A DNA stretch of 64,000 nucleotides from Carnobacterium_A antarcticum. Its GTDB lineage: Bacteria; Bacillota; Bacilli; Lactobacillales; Carnobacteriaceae. A model generated the notes under the pieces. The model was not told the origin of the DNA. It did not search any database and saw only the letters and a list, made by a program, of their open reading frames with translations. Of this stretch, positions 42,389 through 51,156 are shown in pieces. Position numbers and translations under genes: made by a program. Positions within the stretch are counted from its first letter, which is position 1. The number at the start of each line of letters is the position of its first letter. The stretch lies in assembly GCF_042658365.1 (NCBI RefSeq), contig NZ_JBHSQC010000008.1, one strand, 5' to 3'.

Positions 42389-43087
42389 TTGGATTACCAA
42401 ACGGAAATGAAAATAAAACGTTTTTTTAAGCAGCCGCTTTTGACATATGCCTTTTTAGGCCTTCAAATTTTACTGTTTATCTTAATGACCTTTAACGGGG
42501 GCAGTACGAATACCCATACGTTGATTGAATACGGTGCAAAATTTAATCCTTTTATTGTTTTAGGAGATTGGTGGCGTTTATTTACGCCGATGTTTCTGCA
42601 TATTGGTTGGATGCACCTTTTACTCAATTCAATTATTTTATACTATCTAGGAATTCAACTGGAAAGTATTTTTGGTCATTGGCGTTTTGGATTGATTTAT
42701 CTATTAAGCGGATTTGCTGGAAATGCAGCTAGTTTTGCTTTTAATAATGCTATTTCTGCAGGAGCCAGCACCGCTATATTTGGACTGTTCGGAGCCGCTC
42801 TAATGTTAGGGAAAACCTACCCTAATAATCCAGCTATTCAGCAGATGTCAAAAAACTTTATGTTGTTGGTTTTAATTAATTTAGTCTTTGGTGTTTTTGA
42901 TTCTTCTATTGATTTGGCAGGGCATATTGGCGGACTTGCAGGAGGTTATTTGTTAGCAACGGCTATCAGTACGATAGATCCATTACCGCGTTGGAAAAAA
43001 CGTCGTTTGCAATTTGGCGGACTTTTTCTTGTCATGGTGATTTTACTCCTAGTCATAGGTTACGTGAGAACTCGATTTCTTTTTTGA
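42389..43087 (+). CDS. Rhomboid family intramembrane serine protease
   Basis: 232-residue membrane protein with six or seven helices. The catalytic dyad is Ser127 in GASTAIFGL and His179 in GHIGGLAGG; the loop motif WWRLFTPMFLHIGWMHLLLN is characteristic. Relatives cleave transmembrane segments, for example GluP in Bacillus, although the tetratricopeptide part of GluP is absent here. Start is TTG 42389, eight bases after TGGAG; no better start exists in frame. It heads the rhomboid-yqgQ-glcK operon. Confidence 0.9.
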   Translation: MDYQTEMKIKRFFKQPLLTYAFLGLQILLFILMTFNGGSTNTHTLIEYGAKFNPFIVLGDWWRLFTPMFLHIGWMHLLLNSIILYYLGIQLESIFGHWRFGLIYLLSGFAGNAASFAFNNAISAGASTAIFGLFGAALMLGKTYPNNPAIQQMSKNFMLLVLINLVFGVFDSSIDLAGHIGGLAGGYLLATAISTIDPLPRWKKRRLQFGGLFLVMVILLLVIGYVRTRFLF

Positions 43088-43105
43088 TCAATAGGTGGTG
43101 AGTGC

Positions 43106-43321
43106 GTGAAAACAATGTATGATGTGCAACAGCTGTTAAAACGTTACGGTATTTTTATTTATGTAGGAAAACGGTTATGGGATATTGAGTTGATGTTGAT
43201 TGAATTGAAAAAAATTCATGAGCAAGGCTTAATTGAAAATGATGAATATATGACAGCCCTTTTGATTCTTAAACAAGAACATCGAGTTGAAGAATCAAAA
43301 GAAAATCAGACGAAAAAATAA
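43106..43321 (+). CDS. yqgQ: YqgQ family protein (DUF910)
   Basis: 71-residue three-helix protein of unknown function reading MYDVQQLLKRYGIFIYVGKR at its core. It is encoded between the rhomboid protease and glucokinase in many Firmicutes. GTG 43106 follows GGTGGTGAG; an internal ATG three codons later is possible. Confidence 0.85.
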   Translation: MKTMYDVQQLLKRYGIFIYVGKRLWDIELMLIELKKIHEQGLIENDEYMTALLILKQEHRVEESKENQTKK

Positions 43322-43343
43322 GCAGTGTTGGAGGAAGAAGTAC

Positions 43344-44330
43344 ATGTCAAAGAAATTAATTGGGATTGATTTAGGCGGAACAACAGTAAAATTTGCGGTA
43401 TTGACAGAAACCGGTGAAATTCAACAAAAATGGAGCATCATAACCGATATTTCCGATGAAGGTGCAAAAATAGTGCCAGCGATCGTCGCATCTATCAATG
43501 AACACATTGAACGATTTGGAATGTCGGCAGCCGATTTTATCGGTATTGGCATGGGGTCGCCAGGAACGGTCGATCGCGAAAAAGGTACGGTTATTGGGGC
43601 TTACAATTTAAACTGGAAAACGTTGCAACCGGTAAAACAACTGATTGAAAGTGGCACAGGAATTCCTTTTGCCATAGATAATGATGCCAATGTTGCCGCT
43701 CTTGGAGAACGCTGGAAAGGCGCTGGAGAAAATGAAGATGATATGGCGTTTCTAACCTTAGGCACTGGTGTGGGGGGCGGAATCGTAGCAGAGGGACACT
43801 TGCTGCATGGAGCTGCAGGCGCCGCTGGAGAAGTTGGACACATAACGGTCGAACCAAATGGATATGACTGTACCTGTGGTAAAAAAGGATGTCTTGAAAC
43901 AGTGGCTAGCGCAACAGGAGTTGTCCGCTTAGCGAGAGATTATGCTGAGGAGTACGCTGGCGAATCAAACTTGAAAGTTATGGTCGATGATGGACAGCTG
44001 GTAACCGCAAAAGATGTGTTTGAATTTGCTAAACAAAAGGATGCTTTAGCAGTTCATGTGATCGATAAAGTAGCTTTTTATCTAGGTTTGGCTTGTGGCA
44101 ATATCGCGAATATTCTTAATCCTTCTACGATTGTTATTGGCGGAGGCGTATCCAATGCCGGAGAATTTTTAACAGATCAAGTACAAGATTACTTCAACAC
44201 CTTTACTTTCCCGACGGTTCGCGACAGTTGTAAAATACGTTTGGCACAATTGGGTAATGATGCAGGCGTAATAGGCGCTAGCTCGTTAATTAAAGGAATC
44301 GTGGCTAAACAAGTTGAAGCAGCCGACTAA
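43344..44330 (+). CDS. glcK: Glucokinase, ROK family
   Basis: 328-residue ROK-family kinase phosphorylating glucose at O6. The ATP site is GIDLGGTTVKFAVL, the catalytic region contains IDNDANVAALGE, and the ROK zinc motif is CTCGKKGCLE. ATG 43344 follows GGAGGAAG; the open frame upstream overlaps yqgQ. Third gene of the rhomboid-yqgQ-glcK unit, ended by a terminator. Confidence 0.95.
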   Translation: MSKKLIGIDLGGTTVKFAVLTETGEIQQKWSIITDISDEGAKIVPAIVASINEHIERFGMSAADFIGIGMGSPGTVDREKGTVIGAYNLNWKTLQPVKQLIESGTGIPFAIDNDANVAALGERWKGAGENEDDMAFLTLGTGVGGGIVAEGHLLHGAAGAAGEVGHITVEPNGYDCTCGKKGCLETVASATGVVRLARDYAEEYAGESNLKVMVDDGQLVTAKDVFEFAKQKDALAVHVIDKVAFYLGLACGNIANILNPSTIVIGGGVSNAGEFLTDQVQDYFNTFTFPTVRDSCKIRLAQLGNDAGVIGASSLIKGIVAKQVEAAD

Positions 44331-44347
44331 ATTAAGATAAGAAATGG

Positions 44348-44383
44348 AGAGAAACCCTAAAACCATTAGGGTTTCTCTTTTTT
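44348..44383 (+). terminator. Terminator of glcK
   Basis: GAGAAACCCTAA pairs with TTAGGGTTTCTC across a five-base loop, followed by T residues. Confidence 0.88.
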
Positions 44384-44632
44384 ACTTTGTATTTGCTGGT
44401 TCTAGTTAGAAACAGGAAAAGTTATCTTTAAGCGGCTCATTTATTTACTATAGAGAAAAAGCACTCTTTTACTGGATAAAAAATAAGATAATACTGATTA
44501 GAGCTGTTTTGAGAATAGCTAAAAAATGCTAAAGAAAAATTCCTATGGTATAATTAGCTACAGTAATAAGATTAGAAAAGGGGTAGACAGTATCAACTCA
44601 ACTGATAACAACCGAAAATATAAGGTGATGAA

Positions 44633-45742
44633 ATGAGAAAAAAAGTACCAAAAACCATTGGAATTGGAATATTCGTGCTGCTTTTTGCTGCCGTTTTATT
44701 TTTGGGGAGCTGTAGCAAAGAGCACCCTAAAGAGACTGGCAAAGCAGAAGAAGAACATGTTTATCATGAACTTCCAATATCTTATGAAAGTTTCAGAAAA
44801 GTCATCGGTTGGCTTTCTGATGAAGAAATACTGGTGCATGCTGGAGAAATGAATGCTGATACATTGTATCGATTTAATCTTTTTTCCGGTAAATTGACCC
44901 CGATATACGAAGCTGGTAGTATTATTTTGACCGCAGCCATCTCTGAGAATAAACAGCAAATTTTTATTCAAGTTGCTGGTGAAGCTGGCGGAGAATTGCG
45001 TATTATTAATTTAGCTGGAGAAGAGCAGCAAAAATTAGCAATTGAAACGAATGGGTATTTAAATGTTCAATGGAACCCAGTAGAACAAAATCAATTATTT
45101 ATATCTTATTATCAATGGGAAGAAGAAATGGTTGTTCAAAAATGGGACATTGAGACAAATCAATTAAAAGACATCAAATCGAATTCATTAACGCCGATTT
45201 GGTATTCTGAGAACCTTTATTTATATGTGGATAATACTGGAGACTTTTTATTGAAAACAGGGGAATTGTATATGGGCGATATTCGTAACGATGAGGTGAC
45301 GCGGATTCGGAATCAAGTTTCTGGCTTCTTCTTAAGCAATGACACGTTCGTCACATTTTCACCATCTGATTTCAGCAAAAACGAGTTGCTTTTAACTCGT
45401 CAGTATCCATTTATGGTCGATAAAGGATTCATTACCGTACCAAAGGTTTCAATGAATGAACGTTTAGTTTTTCCTTATTTGACACAATCAGGCAGAAAAG
45501 AAGCTATTTATGGAGTATTTGCCAAAGAGCCAACTCAATTAGAGTTAGAAACAGGTGAATTTGAATTTGGTAAACTAAATTTTGATACGCGAAAAATTGA
45601 ACCAATCGTCGATGTGCCGGATAATGCACCCATCAGCATTGCTGGAAATGGTCGATACAGTTTGTATGGTTGGCGTTTTGAGTATATTATTGATTTAGAA
45701 CAAAAGAAAGTCTATCCTTTGATTCCAATGGAGACCCCTTAA
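44633..45742 (+). CDS. YqgU-like lipoprotein
   Basis: 369-residue exported lipoprotein. The signal peptide has a basic start, a hydrophobic core and the lipobox LFLGSC (Cys27). The mature part repeats beta-strand units (for example NGYLNVQWNPVEQNQLFIS) suggesting a beta propeller, as in Bacillus YqgU, which lies in the same neighbourhood of the Bacillus chromosome. Function unknown. ATG 44633 is preceded by AAGGTGAT. Confidence 0.65.
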   Translation: MRKKVPKTIGIGIFVLLFAAVLFLGSCSKEHPKETGKAEEEHVYHELPISYESFRKVIGWLSDEEILVHAGEMNADTLYRFNLFSGKLTPIYEAGSIILTAAISENKQQIFIQVAGEAGGELRIINLAGEEQQKLAIETNGYLNVQWNPVEQNQLFISYYQWEEEMVVQKWDIETNQLKDIKSNSLTPIWYSENLYLYVDNTGDFLLKTGELYMGDIRNDEVTRIRNQVSGFFLSNDTFVTFSPSDFSKNELLLTRQYPFMVDKGFITVPKVSMNERLVFPYLTQSGRKEAIYGVFAKEPTQLELETGEFEFGKLNFDTRKIEPIVDVPDNAPISIAGNGRYSLYGWRFEYIIDLEQKKVYPLIPMETP

Positions 45743-45841
45743 GGATCTTAGAAAACAAGCTTTATAAAAAAATGCTAGTAAAATGCTTTCTTCTTGTGTA
45801 CAATTATTCATGTGAGTACGAGAAGAGAGGGGCATTTTGAA

Positions 45842-46234
45842 TTGAATGGAAATGTACTATTAAATACAATTTTATTGATCATTATTATAGGATGGGGCGG
45901 TTACGAACTGTATCAATACTTTAACCGCAAACGTGCTGCAGTTGAATTAACAGAAGAAGAATTCAAAAAAAATATGCGGAAAGTTCAATTGATTGATGTT
46001 CGTGAGAAAGCTGATTTTGATGCTGGCCATATTCTAGGTGCTCGAAATATTCCTTTTTCTTTGTTTAAAACGAGAATGGTTGAGATCAGAAAAGATCAAC
46101 CTGTTTATCTTTATGACCACAATAAAGCTTTAAGTGGGCGTGCTGCAGTTAAATTGCGTAAAGCAGGCTATGAAGAGTTGTATCGTTTGAAAGGCGGTTA
46201 CCGTGATTGGACCGGCAAAGTTAAGAAAAAATAA
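45842..46234 (+). CDS. Membrane-anchored rhodanese-like protein, catalytic cysteine lost
   Basis: 130 residues: an N-terminal membrane helix (LLNTILLIIIIGWGGYELY) followed by a rhodanese domain (QLIDVREKADFDAGHILGARNIP). The active loop, normally YCxxGxRS, reads YDHNKALSG, with Asp92 in place of cysteine and Lys and Leu at the other conserved positions. It therefore should not be a sulfurtransferase. Similar to Bacillus YqhL in layout. TTG 45842 is nine bases after GAGAGGGG and is preferred to the TTG at 45794. Confidence 0.8.
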   Translation: MNGNVLLNTILLIIIIGWGGYELYQYFNRKRAAVELTEEEFKKNMRKVQLIDVREKADFDAGHILGARNIPFSLFKTRMVEIRKDQPVYLYDHNKALSGRAAVKLRKAGYEELYRLKGGYRDWTGKVKKK

Positions 46235-46238
46235 CAGC

Positions 46239-46279
46239 ATAAAAAATTCGCCTGCTAAGTGAAGAGGCGAATTTTTTTA
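46239..46279. terminator. Terminator after the membrane rhodanese gene
   Basis: AAAAAATTCGCC pairs with GGCGAATTTTTT (loop CTGCTAAGTGAAGA region), with T tracts on both strands; it may also serve the minus-strand gene ending at 46317. Confidence 0.85.
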
Positions 46280-46316
46280 TGCATTTTTCGAAAAAATTCT
46301 ATTACTAAAAATCAGG

Positions 46317-46547
46317 TCAGTCTTCATCTTTAATGTCGCTGTCTTCGGGTAAGGTTTCATTTAAATAATCCTGCAACTCAGCTTTATATTTTTCTAAAGC
46401 TTTAAAGTAAAGATTAAATTGTTCTTTATTGACCAATAGATTTTCACCATCGGATACGGTACGGATTTGTTTTTCACGAACAAGGCGATAGACCTCTGAA
46501 ATCGTGAGATCCAGATATTCTGCAGTTTCTTCAAGCGTTAGATACAT
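46317..46547 (-). CDS. Excisionase-type helix-turn-helix DNA-binding protein
   Basis: 76-residue protein. The first 50 residues form a MerR/Xis-like winged HTH (MYLTLEETAEYLDLTISEVYRLVREKQI). The acidic tail (EDSDIKDED) follows. GGAGG lies eight bases before ATG 46547; an in-frame GTG upstream overlaps that site. No integrase or mobile element accompanies it, so it is probably a small chromosomal regulator. Target unknown. Confidence 0.7.
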   Translation of the reverse strand: MYLTLEETAEYLDLTISEVYRLVREKQIRTVSDGENLLVNKEQFNLYFKALEKYKAELQDYLNETLPEDSDIKDED

Positions 46548-46701
46548 CTGACACACCTCCGTTCCTTTGATATAGTTTATTTTACGCTATTTCACTTAAA
46601 AATACGAGGAAAATACGTTTGCCTTAACAGTCGACAATAACGGTTCATTCTATGAATATGTTATAATAAAAACGTTATCGTTGGTAAGTGGAGGTGTTTT
46701 A

Positions 46702-47439
46702 ATGAGAAGAACAGAAGTTATCGCTCATAGAGGCAGTAAAGGAACACATCCTGAAAATACACTTCCTGCTTTTGAAGAAGCTTTAAAAGCAGGAAGTGAC
46801 GGAATTGAATTAGATGTCCAACTGAGTGGAGATCAAGAACTTGTGGTGATCCATGATGAAACAGTAGACCGGACGAGTGATGGCCATGGTTTGGTAGGTG
46901 AGTTTACTTTACAAGAATTAAAAACTTTGGATGCGGGCAGTTGGTTTGCTTCGGAATACGCATTTAGCCGTATTCCTAGTTTGCAAGAAGTTTTTGATTT
47001 ATTGAACAGCTATCAGTATACTGGTGTATTAAATATTGAGTTCAAAACAAATAAATACCCTTATCCAGGTATCGAAGAAAAAGTGATGGAACTGGTTTGC
47101 CGACAAAATTGGCCGTTCGCTATTGAATATTCAAGTTTTAATTATCAAACTCTTAGACGTGTGAAAAAATTGGACCAATCCAATAAAATAGCTTTACTGT
47201 TTGAACAAAGTGAAGGGGCGATAGAAATATTGGATAATCGGTTTCTCGTCACTATGTGGCACCCAAAATTAACATGGCTTCGAGAAATCAGCGAGTCCAA
47301 TGTACCAAAAATCCCTACTCGTCCTTGGACCGTCAATCATAGCCATGACTTGGACTACTGTTTCAGTAAAAGAACATATGGTGTTATCACTGATTACCCA
47401 GCAAAAGCTCTCGCAATTCGAGAAAAATGGCAATCATAG
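46702..47439 (+). CDS. Glycerophosphodiester phosphodiesterase
   Basis: 245-residue TIM-barrel phosphodiesterase. The signature is IAHRGSKGTHPENTLPAFEEAL followed by GIELDVQLSGDQELVVIHDE, supplying the catalytic His, the Glu/Asp metal ligands and the second His. It hydrolyses glycerophosphodiesters to glycerol-3-phosphate. No signal peptide, so cytosolic. ATG 46702 follows GTGGAGG. It precedes miaA by 17 bases and is likely co-transcribed with miaA-hflX-ynbB. Confidence 0.9.
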   Translation: MRRTEVIAHRGSKGTHPENTLPAFEEALKAGSDGIELDVQLSGDQELVVIHDETVDRTSDGHGLVGEFTLQELKTLDAGSWFASEYAFSRIPSLQEVFDLLNSYQYTGVLNIEFKTNKYPYPGIEEKVMELVCRQNWPFAIEYSSFNYQTLRRVKKLDQSNKIALLFEQSEGAIEILDNRFLVTMWHPKLTWLREISESNVPKIPTRPWTVNHSHDLDYCFSKRTYGVITDYPAKALAIREKWQS

Positions 47440-47456
47440 AAACAAAGGAGAATATT

Positions 47457-48410
47457 GTGACTAAACCGAAAATTATCGTTATTGTAGGACCAACAGCTGT
47501 TGGCAAAACAAGTTTAAGCATTGCATTAGCCAAACGGTTTGATGGCGAAATCATCAGTGGCGATTCAATGCAAATTTATAAACAGTTAGATATCGGAACA
47601 GCAAAAGCAACTTTAACAGAACGGTCTGGAATTCCTCACTACTTGATCGATGAAGTTTCAGCTGCAGAAAATTACACTGTTTCCGACTTTCAAAAAAGAG
47701 CTAGATGCTTGATCCAAGAAATCAGTGCTAAAGGCAAGGTCCCGATTATTGTTGGCGGAACGGGCTTATACATGGAATCTTTATTGTATGATGTGAGTTT
47801 TGGCGGAAAAGGAGAAAATGATGGAATGTTTCGGGCTGAAAAAGAAGCAGAAGCTGCAGAACATGGCTCGCTTTATGTGTGGGAAGAACTAAAAAAAGCA
47901 GATCCCATCGCAGCCGAGAATATTCATGTTAATAATGTCAGACGAGTCATTCGTGCTCTGGAAGTCCTTCATGTTACTGGTCGTCCTTTTTCTGCTTCGC
48001 AAAACGAACGTGAAACAAAAGAACCTTTATATGACGCAAAAATTATCGGATTGACCACCGATCGAGCGCTTCTCTATAAACGCATCAATAAGCGGGTGGA
48101 AGAGATGATCGATCAAGGATTGGAAACAGAAGCACGTTGGTTAGTTGAACAAGGATTGCAAGAAGCTCAAGCAATGCGCGGCATAGGCTATAAAGAATGG
48201 CTGCCTTATTTTAATGGAGAAGGAACAGTTTCGTCAGTTGTAGAATCCATCCAACAGAATTCCAGGCGGTATGCTAAGCGTCAATTCACTTGGTTCAGAA
48301 ACCGAATGAAAGATGTTGAATGGTGGAATTTAGTGGAACGTCCCGAATCTGAAAAAGATCTCATTGAGGAAGTCCAGCAATTTTTAAATCAAACTACACT
48401 AGAGAGGTAG
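47457..48410 (+). CDS. miaA: tRNA dimethylallyltransferase
   Basis: 317-residue enzyme adding a dimethylallyl group to A37 of tRNAs reading UNN codons. P-loop GPTAVGKTSLS; SGDSMQIYKQLDIGTAK and GGTGLYMESLLY are family hallmarks. GTG 47457 follows AAAGGAG and gives the expected N-terminus; the frame opens earlier within the GDPD gene end. The order miaA-hflX-ynbB-glnA is conserved with Bacillus, except that hfq is absent. Confidence 0.94.
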   Translation: MTKPKIIVIVGPTAVGKTSLSIALAKRFDGEIISGDSMQIYKQLDIGTAKATLTERSGIPHYLIDEVSAAENYTVSDFQKRARCLIQEISAKGKVPIIVGGTGLYMESLLYDVSFGGKGENDGMFRAEKEAEAAEHGSLYVWEELKKADPIAAENIHVNNVRRVIRALEVLHVTGRPFSASQNERETKEPLYDAKIIGLTTDRALLYKRINKRVEEMIDQGLETEARWLVEQGLQEAQAMRGIGYKEWLPYFNGEGTVSSVVESIQQNSRRYAKRQFTWFRNRMKDVEWWNLVERPESEKDLIEEVQQFLNQTTLER

Positions 48411-48419
48411 GATGTAACG

Positions 48420-49661
48420 ATGGAAACTAAAAAAGAACAAGAAAAAGTAGTGCTTGTCGGTGTTCAAACAAACGAAACAGATCAAGATTTTGCCTATTCA
48501 CTAAATGAGCTCGCTCAGTTGACAGAGACAGCTTTAGGAAAAGTTGTCGGCGAGTTGACTCAAAAAAGAGAGCGTTTTGATCCTAGAACATTTTTAGGTA
48601 AAGGCAAACTGGAAGAGTTAGGACATTTAGTTGAAGAGTCTGCAGCAGATGTCGTCATTTTTAACCATGCATTAACACCGGGACAAACCCGAAACATTCA
48701 AGAAGTCATTGATGTGAAAATTATTGATCGAATCCAACTAATTTTAGATATTTTCGCTATGCGTGCTCAAAGCAAAGAAGGCAAACTGCAAGTTGAACTG
48801 GCTCAATTGCAATATATGCTGCCTCGTTTAGCTGGACAAGGAATCAATTTGTCGCGTTTAGGTGGAGGAATCGGAACTAGAGGTCCTGGTGAAACCAAAT
48901 TAGAAACAGATCGTCGTCATATTCGTGATCAAATCAGCGATATCAAACGTACGTTAAAAGAAACAGAAAAACACCGTGACCGTAATCGTATACAGCGGAA
49001 AGAAAGCGGGACCTTCCAGATAGGGTTGATGGGGTATACAAATGCTGGAAAATCAACGTTGTTAAACAAATTGACACAAGCCGAAACGTATGAAGAAAAT
49101 CAGTTGTTTGCTACATTGGATCCTTTGACTCGCAAACTAGTCTTACCGTCAGGGATGAATGTTACATTAACAGATACGGTTGGATTTATTCAAGATTTGC
49201 CAACAGAATTGATTGAAGCTTTTCAGTCAACATTGGAAGAAACTCGCAATGTAGATTTGTTGCTGCATGTAGTAGATTCTTCTGCAGAAAATATGGCTGG
49301 GCATGAAAAAACAGTTATGCAACTATTGAAAGAGTTAAAAATGGATCATATTCCTATGTTGACAGTTTACAATAAAAAGGATTTGGTTGACGGTATGTTT
49401 TTCCCAAGCCTATACCCCAATGTATGGATATCAGCTAAAGAACCTGCGGATATTGCTGTTTTACTGGAAGAAATCACGAATCATATGAGAGAGATCATGG
49501 TTCCTTATCAAATTGAAGTAAACGCAGCAGAAGGCCATAAATTGGTTCGTTTAAAACAAGAGACGTTGCTGCTGTCAGAAACCTATGACGAAGAAAAAAA
49601 CGTTTATATTGTAAGAGGCTATGCAAATAAAGAGTCAAAATGGATTGGAGAGAGTCACTAA
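48420..49661 (+). CDS. hflX: Ribosome-associated GTPase HflX
   Basis: 413-residue GTPase. The N-terminal HflX domain contains RFDPRTFLGKGKLEEL, GGIGTRGPGETKLETDRR is the linker motif, G1 is GYTNAGKST, G3 is DTVGFI and G4 is NKKD. It rescues stalled or damaged ribosomes in relatives. ATG 48420 follows GAGGTAGG-like sequence. Its stop touches the start of the next gene (TAAATG). Confidence 0.94.
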   Translation: METKKEQEKVVLVGVQTNETDQDFAYSLNELAQLTETALGKVVGELTQKRERFDPRTFLGKGKLEELGHLVEESAADVVIFNHALTPGQTRNIQEVIDVKIIDRIQLILDIFAMRAQSKEGKLQVELAQLQYMLPRLAGQGINLSRLGGGIGTRGPGETKLETDRRHIRDQISDIKRTLKETEKHRDRNRIQRKESGTFQIGLMGYTNAGKSTLLNKLTQAETYEENQLFATLDPLTRKLVLPSGMNVTLTDTVGFIQDLPTELIEAFQSTLEETRNVDLLLHVVDSSAENMAGHEKTVMQLLKELKMDHIPMLTVYNKKDLVDGMFFPSLYPNVWISAKEPADIAVLLEEITNHMREIMVPYQIEVNAAEGHKLVRLKQETLLLSETYDEEKNVYIVRGYANKESKWIGESH

Positions 49662-50918
49662 ATGAGTTGGAACAGTCACTATGCACCCGAATTAATCGAG
49701 AAAATAAAAATGGTTGAGGAAAAAATCAAACCTGTTCATGAGCAGATTCATGAAGTTGCTTTGGCCAATCAAAATAAAGTATTAAGCAGTTTTAGAAATA
49801 AAAAAGTTTCAGAACAAAACTTTACGCCTTCGACCGGTTATGGTTATGACGATTACGGCCGTGATGTGTTGGAAGAAGTGTATGCTGATGTTTTTAAAGC
49901 AGAAGCGGGTCTAGTAAGACCGCAGATCATTTCAGGAACCCATGCTATCGCAACAGCCTTATTTGGAGTGATGCGTCCTGGAGACGACCTGTTGTACATT
50001 ACGGGATCGCCTTATGATACGTTATTGGAAATCGTTGGAGTAACCGGTAATGGCATTGGGTCTTTTAAAGAATATCAAATGGGGTATGACCACGTTGATT
50101 TATTAGAAGACGGTAGTGTCGACTTTGAAACAGTCAAAGAAAAAATCACAAAAAAACCAAAAGTGGTTGCCATACAACGTTCACGCGGTTACGCTGATCG
50201 TCCTTCTTTCACGATTGAAAAAATCAAGGAGATGATCGACGTTGTTAAAACCGTTCATCCAACAGCGATTATTTTTGTAGACAATTGCTACGGTGAATTT
50301 GTTGAACAAAAAGAGCCTATCGAAGTCGGAGCTGATTTAATGGCGGGTTCGTTGATTAAAAACCCAGGTGGCGGTTTAGCTAAAACAGGCGGCTATATTG
50401 TAGGACGTTTAGATTTAATAGAAGCTTGCGGATACCGTTTGACTTCTCCAGGAATCGGACGTGAAGCAGGGGCTTCTTTATACAGCCTGCAAGAAATGTA
50501 CCAAGGGTTTTTCATGGCACCCCATGCAGTTGGAGAGGCTTTAAAAGGCGCGGTGTACACTGCAGCTTTATTGGAAACCTGCGGAGTAGACAGTTCGCCG
50601 AAATGGAACGATCCGCGAACAGATTTGATTCAAATGATTTCATTAAACGACAAAGACAAAATGATCCAATTTGCCCAAACGATTCAAAAGTATTCACCTA
50701 TTAACGCTCATGTGACTCCGGTTGGAGCTTATATGCCTGGTTATGAAGATGATGTCATCATGGCTGCTGGAACATTTATCCAAGGCTCAAGTATTGAACT
50801 AACAGCCGATGGTCCGATTAGACCACCTTATACATTGTATGTCCAAGGCGGGTTGACATATGAACATGTCAAATTGGCAGTAAGCTCTGCTGTATCGGAA
50901 TTGTATTATCCTCAATAG
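49662..50918 (+). CDS. PLP-dependent enzyme of the YnbB/aluminium-resistance family
   Basis: 418-residue fold-type I PLP enzyme related to methionine gamma-lyase and cystathionine beta-lyase. It has TGYGYDDYGRD near the N-terminus and the likely Schiff-base Lys233 in GSLIKNPGGG. Annotated in databases as aluminium resistance or methionine gamma-lyase-like; the physiological substrate is unknown. It starts directly behind hflX and is followed by a terminator, ending the unit. Confidence 0.85.
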   Translation: MSWNSHYAPELIEKIKMVEEKIKPVHEQIHEVALANQNKVLSSFRNKKVSEQNFTPSTGYGYDDYGRDVLEEVYADVFKAEAGLVRPQIISGTHAIATALFGVMRPGDDLLYITGSPYDTLLEIVGVTGNGIGSFKEYQMGYDHVDLLEDGSVDFETVKEKITKKPKVVAIQRSRGYADRPSFTIEKIKEMIDVVKTVHPTAIIFVDNCYGEFVEQKEPIEVGADLMAGSLIKNPGGGLAKTGGYIVGRLDLIEACGYRLTSPGIGREAGASLYSLQEMYQGFFMAPHAVGEALKGAVYTAALLETCGVDSSPKWNDPRTDLIQMISLNDKDKMIQFAQTIQKYSPINAHVTPVGAYMPGYEDDVIMAAGTFIQGSSIELTADGPIRPPYTLYVQGGLTYEHVKLAVSSAVSELYYPQ

Positions 50919-50961
50919 AAAAAAACCTCCCATTAGATTTTTTGTTAATGGGAGGTTTTTT
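50919..50961 (+). terminator. Terminator of the miaA-hflX-ynbB unit
   Basis: CCTCCCATTA pairs perfectly with TAATGGGAGG, followed by TTTTTT; A residues precede the stem. Confidence 0.88.
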
Positions 50962-50996
50962 GAGGTAGACCAATATAAGCAAAACTCACACAATCA

Positions 50997-51038
50997 TGTC
51001 AGGAAAGTTTTGACAAATCAAATAAGCCTTGTTAAAGT
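50997..51038 (+). promoter_or_regulatory. Possible glnA promoter with an atypically spaced GlnR-like site
   Basis: TGTCA (50997-51001) and TGACA (51011-51015) form an inverted repeat, but the gap is nine bases rather than the seven of the consensus TGTNA-N7-TNACA. TTGACA (51010-51015) overlaps it and could be a -35 box with a weak TAAAGT 17 bases on. A second imperfect site, TGTGA-N7-TGAAA, lies at 51063-51079. Confidence 0.4.
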
Positions 51039-51156
51039 GGAAAGAAATAAAAGATTTATTCATGTGAAATGCGTTGAAAGTTGGACAGTTTTGTTCGTTC
51101 AGTTAGAGAAAAAATAAAAAAAGAGCCACATCATGAAAGGGAGAATTTTTAAGACA

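Noticed and set aside
46317..46547. Phage excisionase marking a prophage
   Set aside because: There is no integrase, attachment site or other phage gene nearby, and both flanks are conserved chromosomal genes.
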